A DNA stretch of 8,987 nt from Flavobacteriales bacterium (lineage in GTDB: Bacteria > Bacteroidota > Bacteroidia > Flavobacteriales > Flavobacteriaceae). The stretch spans positions 1 to 8,987 of the forward strand of contig WTIY01000156.1 in NCBI GenBank assembly GCA_011525065.1. Direction: 5' to 3'. Position 1 is the stretch's first letter. Every line of letters starts with the position of its first letter. The translations under genes were made by a program, and so were the position numbers. The notes under the pieces were generated by a model. The model had not been told where the DNA came from. It made no database searches and saw nothing but the letters and a program-made list of their open reading frames with translations. This document shows positions 4,965-8,987 of this stretch, in pieces.

Positions 4965-7577
4965 TTATTCTACCGCGTGAGTTACCAGATCTGTTTCATT
5001 ACGAAAGACCAAATCATTGTCGAAACAATCAATCAAAATCATGCTTTCTGTAGTGATTTCCCCGGCCAAAATCGATTTGGACAAATGGTTCAACACCTCG
5101 CGTTGGATGACTCGCTTCACGGGGCGAGCCCCAAACTGCGGATCAAACCCACGATGGGCCAAATAAGCCTTGGCCTCCGGGGTGGCGTCTAAGGTGATGC
5201 CTTGCTCTGCCAAAAGTTTTTGAACGGACTTTAGCTGTAATTCCACGATATTGGTTAAATGTTCCTGTGTCAATGGTTCAAACATCACGATGTCGTCTAT
5301 GCGATTCAAAAATTCCGGCCGCACGCTCTGTTTGAGTAAACTCATGATGTCTGTCTTGGCTTGATCTAAAGCAGCTTGGTTGTGTCCTAATGCCTCGATC
5401 TGCGATTCGATCACATGACTGCCCATGTTTGAGGTCATGATGATAATGCTGTTTTTAAAATCAGCCAATCGACCCTTATTGTCCGTCAATCGCCCTTCGT
5501 CCAGCACCTGGAGCAAGACATTAAACGTATCAGGATGGGCTTTTTCTATCTCGTCCAGTAATATCACCGAATAGGGTTTACGCCTTACGGCCTCGGTCAA
5601 TTGACCCCCTTCGTCATAGCCGACATAGCCCGGAGGTGCTCCGACTAATCGACTCACACTGTGGCGTTCCTGATATTCGCTCATGTCAATGCGCGTCATG
5701 GCGCCTTCATCATCGAACAAATACTCGGCCAAGGCTTTAGCCAATTCAGTTTTACCTACCCCAGTGGTTCCCAGAAATAAGAATGAGCCGATGGGTTTTT
5801 TGGCATCTTGTAGACCGGCTCGGCTGCGTCTGATGGCATCACTTACCGCGACAATGGCTTCCTGTTGGCCCACAACTCTTTTGTGTAGCTCTTTTTCCAA
5901 GTGTAATAATTTTTCACGTTCGCTTTGGATCATTTTAGTCACGGGTATCCCAGTCCATTTGGCCACCACCTCTGCAATGTCCTCATGGGTCACTTCTTCT
6001 TTGATCAGCGAGGAGTCATTTTGATGGGCATTGAGCTTATCCTCGGCCTTATTCAAGGTCTCTTGGAGGGCTTTTATGGTTCCGTATCTGAGTTCGGCTA
6101 CCGTTCCAAAATCTCCGTCGCGCTCGGCTCGTTCGGCCTTGGATTTTGCCGCTTCAATTTCTTTTTTGATGTTTTGAATGTGCTCCACGAGGTCTTTTTC
6201 GCTGCGCCACTGAGCATGAAGCGCATTGCGCTCCTCTTTTAGGTTGGCTAATTCGGTATTTATGGCTTTCAGCTTGGTCTGATCTTTTTCGCGCTTTAAG
6301 GCCTCGTGTTCAATTTCTAATTGCATGATTTTTCGATCCATGACATCGAGTTCCTCAGGTTTGGAATTGATCTCCATACGCAGTTTTGAGGCCGCCTCAT
6401 CCATAAGGTCAATGGCCTTATCTGGTAAAAACCGATTGGTGATGTATCGCTGCGACAAATTAACAGCCGCCAAAATGGCCTCATCTTTAATTCTTACTTT
6501 GTGATGACTTTCGTATTTCTCCTTGATTCCCCTTAAGATAGACACAGCACTTTCAGTGTCTGGCTCTGTCACGTTAACCTTTTGAAACCGCCGTTCTAAG
6601 GCCTTATCTTGTTCAAAATACTTTTGGTATTCATCTAAGGTCGTGGCCCCCACTGCACGCAATTCTCCTCTGGCCAATGCGGGTTTCAAAATGTTCGCAG
6701 CGTCCATGGCCCCCTCACCACCACCAGCGCCCACTAGAGTATGGATTTCATCTATAAACAAGATGATGCTGCCGTCACTGGTGGTGACCTCTTTAATTAC
6801 GGCCTTGAGTCGTTCTTCAAACTCTCCCTTGTATTTAGCTCCTGCAATCAGCGCGCCCATATCCAGGGCATAGAGCTCTTTTGATTTTAAGTTCTCCGGA
6901 ACATCGCCGGAAATGATGCGGTGTGCAATACCCTCAGCAATGGCTGTCTTTCCTGTCCCTGGTTCGCCGACCATGATTGGGTTGTTTTTGGTTCGACGGG
7001 ACAGTATTTGAAGAATTCGACGGATTTCTTCATCCCGACCGATCACCGGATCCAGATGACCCGTACGGGCCATTTCGTTTAGATTTTTCGCGTATTTATT
7101 CAAAGCGTTAAAACCCTCTTCGGCACTGGCTGAATTAACTGGTTCTCCGGCATTAAGCGTGTCCATTGCCGCTTTCATGTCTTTGCTGTTTACGCCTTGG
7201 TCCTTGAGTGCTTTACCAACACTTGAGTTGGACTCAAAGAGTGCCCAAAGCAAATGGGCGATGCTGGCAAATTCATCCTTATTGTTTTTGGCCAAAATCA
7301 AGGCTTGATTCAGGATATGAGCCGTAGCTTTTGACGCCACAAGTTCAGCGCCAGTCACCTTGGGATAAGACTCGAGTTGTTTTTGCGCAATCTCACTGAG
7401 TAACTTGACGTTGACATTGAGTTTTTTAAGTAAATATGGGGTCACATGAGGGTCGTGCGTCAACATGGCCTGAAACAAGTGCTCTGGTTCAATCTGTTGA
7501 TGTCCAAGTTCTTGAGTCAATTGTTGGGCCTGTTGGATGACCTCTTGTGATTTTATGGTGAATTGATTAAAGTTCAT
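4965..7577 (-). CDS. clpB: ATP-dependent chaperone ClpB (disaggregase)
   Basis: The 870-residue protein is a full-length ClpB, the hexameric AAA+ machine that, with DnaK, threads proteins out of aggregates after heat or other stress. Domains in order: double Clp-N repeat (1-145); first ATPase (about 160-400) with Walker A GEPGTGKT (204-211), Walker B ILFIDE (272-277), pore-loop Tyr249 in AKYKGEFE and arginine fingers R329/R330; coiled-coil middle domain (about 400-525), the DnaK-binding propeller that separates ClpB from ClpA; second ATPase with Walker A GTTGVGKT (603-610), Walker B VILLDE (671-676), pore-loop Tyr651, arginine finger R759 in FLNRID and sensor-2 GAR (816-818). No ClpP-binding IGF loop is seen. 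The second Walker A has Thr604 where most ClpB have Pro, which should be tolerated. It diverges from ytxJ across a 160-base region and leads a minus-strand series. Confidence 0.98.
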   Translation of the reverse strand: MNFNQFTIKSQEVIQQAQQLTQELGHQQIEPEHLFQAMLTHDPHVTPYLLKKLNVNVKLLSEIAQKQLESYPKVTGAELVASKATAHILNQALILAKNNKDEFASIAHLLWALFESNSSVGKALKDQGVNSKDMKAAMDTLNAGEPVNSASAEEGFNALNKYAKNLNEMARTGHLDPVIGRDEEIRRILQILSRRTKNNPIMVGEPGTGKTAIAEGIAHRIISGDVPENLKSKELYALDMGALIAGAKYKGEFEERLKAVIKEVTTSDGSIILFIDEIHTLVGAGGGEGAMDAANILKPALARGELRAVGATTLDEYQKYFEQDKALERRFQKVNVTEPDTESAVSILRGIKEKYESHHKVRIKDEAILAAVNLSQRYITNRFLPDKAIDLMDEAASKLRMEINSKPEELDVMDRKIMQLEIEHEALKREKDQTKLKAINTELANLKEERNALHAQWRSEKDLVEHIQNIKKEIEAAKSKAERAERDGDFGTVAELRYGTIKALQETLNKAEDKLNAHQNDSSLIKEEVTHEDIAEVVAKWTGIPVTKMIQSEREKLLHLEKELHKRVVGQQEAIVAVSDAIRRSRAGLQDAKKPIGSFLFLGTTGVGKTELAKALAEYLFDDEGAMTRIDMSEYQERHSVSRLVGAPPGYVGYDEGGQLTEAVRRKPYSVILLDEIEKAHPDTFNVLLQVLDEGRLTDNKGRLADFKNSIIIMTSNMGSHVIESQIEALGHNQAALDQAKTDIMSLLKQSVRPEFLNRIDDIVMFEPLTQEHLTNIVELQLKSVQKLLAEQGITLDATPEAKAYLAHRGFDPQFGARPVKRVIQREVLNHLSKSILAGEITTESMILIDCFDNDLVFRNETDLVTHAVE

Positions 7578-7605
7578 AAAGCAAAAATTTTTGGGTTCAA
7601 ATGGT

Positions 7606-7638
7606 TTTGGTCAAAGTTTGGGCCAAATCCTATCTTTG
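7606..7638 (+). promoter_or_regulatory. candidate upstream promoter of ytxJ (P2)
   Basis: TTTG (7606-7609) and TATCTTTG (7631-7638) are separated by 21 bases, a full match to the Bacteroidota -33/-7 pattern on the plus strand. It would give a 5' leader of roughly 90 bases before ytxJ. The inverted repeat at 7610-7640 straddles it. Confidence 0.5.
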
Positions 7639-7640
7639 AC
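7610..7640. repeat. inverted repeat GTCAAAG-N17-CTTTGAC in the clpB-ytxJ intergenic region
   Basis: A perfect 7-bp inverted repeat (7610-7616 and 7634-7640) brackets a second palindrome TTTGGGCCAAA (7617-7627). A further TTTGACA copy at 7643-7649 lies eight bases from the one at 7635-7641. The left arm adjoins the -33 element of the candidate plus-strand promoter and the right arm overlaps its -7 element, so it could be an operator serving one or both divergent genes. Part of the effect may come from the TTTG-rich nature of Bacteroidota promoters. Confidence 0.4.
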
Positions 7641-7684
7641 ATTTTGACACTTATAATCAAGGACTTAGGTGTCATTTTGTCTTA

Positions 7685-7715
7685 TTTGCAGCTCAATACC
7701 GCTTGTGTATCTTTG
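7685..7715 (+). promoter_or_regulatory. ytxJ promoter (P1), Bacteroidota -33/-7 type
   Basis: TTTG (7685-7688), a 19-base spacer and TATCTTTG (7708-7715) match the primary sigma factor consensus of Bacteroidota exactly. The start codon at 7738 is 22 bases after the -7 element, leaving a short leader. This is the best promoter match in the window. Confidence 0.75.
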
Positions 7716-7737
7716 CAGTCGATAAAACGCAATAACC

Positions 7738-8187
7738 ATGGGATTTTTTGATCGATTCAAAGCGAAAGACAACTCGGGCAGCCACAATGAATCCAATTCA
7801 AATCAAAGGCAAGGCCGCGAGAATCATCAAATGGGTCAGATCGAATGGGAGCACCTATTGCGTCAAGATGAATTTGACTCTGTACTGGGCGAGAGTCACG
7901 ACCGTCCTGTATTAATTTTCAAGCATTCAACACGTTGCATCATCAGTACTATGGTGTTGCGAAGTCTTGAAGCTCAGGCCGATCGATTGAACCCGCTGGG
8001 TGCTTGGCACTATTTAGATTTGATCGCACATCGTGATTATTCCAACTTGATCGCCCAAGAGCTGGGCATTAATCATGAGAGCCCACAGCTGATCATATTG
8101 CATTTAGGTGAGGTTATTTGGCACGATTCTCACCAGGGGATCACACCAGAAGCGGTGATGGGTGCCTTGTCGACAGCTCAGGATTAA
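7738..8187 (+). CDS. ytxJ: bacillithiol system redox-active protein YtxJ (monothiol bacilliredoxin family)
   Basis: The 149-residue protein fits YtxJ (BrxC in Bacillus), a thioredoxin-fold protein that helps remove bacillithiol from mixed disulfides in the cytosol. The fold starts near residue 36 (IEWEHLL). The strand PVLIFKHSTRCIIS (57-70) carries the active-site Cys67, the only cysteine in the protein. ESPQLIIL (114-121) holds the cis-proline Pro116 that faces the active site in thioredoxin-fold proteins, and the C-terminus has the family 'SHQGI' (131-135). Residues 9-33 form a polar, Asn/Ser/Gln-rich segment that links a short MGFFDRFK start to the domain. The start is set by a strong promoter just upstream. 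Presence of the gene implies that the organism makes bacillithiol, though no biosynthesis gene (bshA/B/C) is in the window. The stop overlaps that of the convergent FAH gene. Confidence 0.88.
   Translation: MGFFDRFKAKDNSGSHNESNSNQRQGRENHQMGQIEWEHLLRQDEFDSVLGESHDRPVLIFKHSTRCIISTMVLRSLEAQADRLNPLGAWHYLDLIAHRDYSNLIAQELGINHESPQLIILHLGEVIWHDSHQGITPEAVMGALSTAQD
8184..8187. other. overlapping stop codons of two convergent genes (TTAA)
   Basis: The self-complementary tetramer TTAA gives TAA at 8185-8187 for ytxJ on the plus strand and TAA at 8186-8184 for the fumarylacetoacetase gene on the minus strand. There is no space for a terminator between them. Confidence 0.95.
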
Positions 8188-8987
8188 GCCATCAAATCTC
8201 TGGCGGGAAGCACCTTGCCTGAACAGGTGCCGAAGCCGATACGGACGTCTTGGTTTTGACAATATCCTCTTAAAATAACTGTATCCCCATCTTCAATGAA
8301 TTTACGGGTGCTTCCATCGGTCAGGGGCACTGGTTTTTGTCCGCGCCAACTCAGTTCCAACATGGATCCATAACTGTCGGGTGTTGGTCCAGAAATGGTT
8401 CCTGAACCCATCATATCACCGCTTCTCAAGTTACAACCATTGACCGTGTGATGGGTGAGTTGTTGGGCCATGGACCAGTACATGTATTTGAAGTTTGAGC
8501 GACACACCAGCGACTGTTCACCACCCTCTGGCATGATGCTGGCCTCGAGGTTTATGTCGTAATTCTGCGCTTGATTTTGCCGGAGATAGGGCAGTGGCTG
8601 AGGATCTTGCTTGGGACCTTCCACTCGGAACGGTTCTAGAGCGTCAAGGGTCACAATCCATGGTGAAATGGTTGACGCAAAATTCTTTCCTAAAAATGGC
8701 CCCAGTGGCACGTATTCCCATGCCTGAATGTCTCGGGCACTCCAGTCGTTAAACAACACCAATCCAAAAATATGTTCTGCGGCATTTTCAATGGAAATGG
8801 GTTTTCCTAGATCATTGGCTGCAGTGGTAATGAAGGCCATTTCGAGTTCAAAGTCCAGTAATTTTGAAGGCCCAAAACCTGGTCCATTTCCATCTTTCGG
8901 GGCACTTTGGCCATTGGGACGGTAAATGGGTGTTCCACTCGGTACAATGCTGGAACTTCTACCGTGATAGCCTATAGGGATGTGCAG
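8184..8987 (-). CDS. fahA: fumarylacetoacetase (partial, N-terminus outside window)
   Basis: The last step of tyrosine/phenylalanine degradation: the enzyme splits 4-fumarylacetoacetate into fumarate and acetoacetate. The frame stays open to the right edge, giving 267 visible residues of an enzyme usually about 420-430 long, so roughly the first 150 are missing; the ATG at 8840 is internal. Visible landmarks, counted from the edge: IGYHGRSSS (5-13) with the catalytic His8 (His133 in mouse FAH); LDFELEM (44-50) with metal ligands Glu47 and Glu49; FNDWSARDIQAWEYVPLG (79-96) with metal ligand Asp81 and substrate-contact Arg85 and Gln88; GPFLGKNF with Lys101; and GDMMGSGTISGPTPDSYGSM further on. 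All visible active-site residues are in place. Whether other tyrosine-catabolism genes lie upstream cannot be seen here. Confidence 0.95.
   Translation of the reverse strand: MHIPIGYHGRSSSIVPSGTPIYRPNGQSAPKDGNGPGFGPSKLLDFELEMAFITTAANDLGKPISIENAAEHIFGLVLFNDWSARDIQAWEYVPLGPFLGKNFASTISPWIVTLDALEPFRVEGPKQDPQPLPYLRQNQAQNYDINLEASIMPEGGEQSLVCRSNFKYMYWSMAQQLTHHTVNGCNLRSGDMMGSGTISGPTPDSYGSMLELSWRGQKPVPLTDGSTRKFIEDGDTVILRGYCQNQDVRIGFGTCSGKVLPARDLMA

Noticed and set aside
5683..6873. Several open frames of about 75-115 codons on the plus strand inside clpB
   Set aside because: They are antisense shadows of a highly conserved gene, with no recognisable protein features.
8728..8925. 65-codon plus-strand frame at the right edge
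   Set aside because: It is antisense to the fumarylacetoacetase gene, whose conserved active-site residues are read continuously on the minus strand.

Overview
This window reads as a compact chromosomal segment of a Bacteroidota bacterium, most likely flavobacterial. Several signs point the same way: a type IX secretion (T9SS) C-terminal sorting domain on the DUF1028-like protein, a YtxJ-type bacillithiol redox protein, flavobacterial-looking SmpB and PlsC-family sequences, no clear Shine-Dalgarno sequences before start codons, and promoter matches to the Bacteroidota pattern TTTG-N19-21-TAnnTTTG. By eye the base composition is moderate, in the mid-40s percent GC. Coding density is very high: the largest gap is the 160-base divergent region at 7578-7737. 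I saw no tRNA, rRNA, IS element, CRISPR array or phage gene.

Layout. The left edge (1-94, minus strand) holds the first 31 codons of a LysR-family, OxyR-like regulator, preceded by a 15-bp palindrome that fits a LysR-type operator. Next is a minus-strand lipoprotein cyclophilin (142-906). Five bases away a divergent plus-strand pair begins: a CoA-pyrophosphatase-type Nudix hydrolase (912-1520) and a PlsC-family acyltransferase (1565-2371).

From 7577 down to 2373 runs a minus-strand series: clpB, a hotdog thioesterase, a histidine-phosphatase lipoprotein (its GTG start overlaps the thioesterase stop), smpB, and a DUF1028/T9SS secreted protein. The last gene is split by a single in-frame TGA where the surrounding sequence calls for Trp. 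On the right are a plus-strand ytxJ with a strong promoter match and, converging on it with overlapping stop codons, the 3' two thirds of a fumarylacetoacetase gene on the minus strand that runs off the window.

How the genes work together. The content is mainly housekeeping: protein quality control (ClpB disaggregase, SmpB ribosome rescue, envelope cyclophilin), thiol/oxidative stress (OxyR-like regulator, YtxJ), CoA and phospholipid turnover (Nudix, PlsC-like, thioesterase) and tyrosine catabolism (FAH). I do not see a new multi-gene system. The observations most worth checking are the in-frame TGA in the T9SS gene, the palindrome in front of the OxyR-like gene, the repeat-rich clpB-ytxJ promoter region, and the altered acyltransferase motifs.
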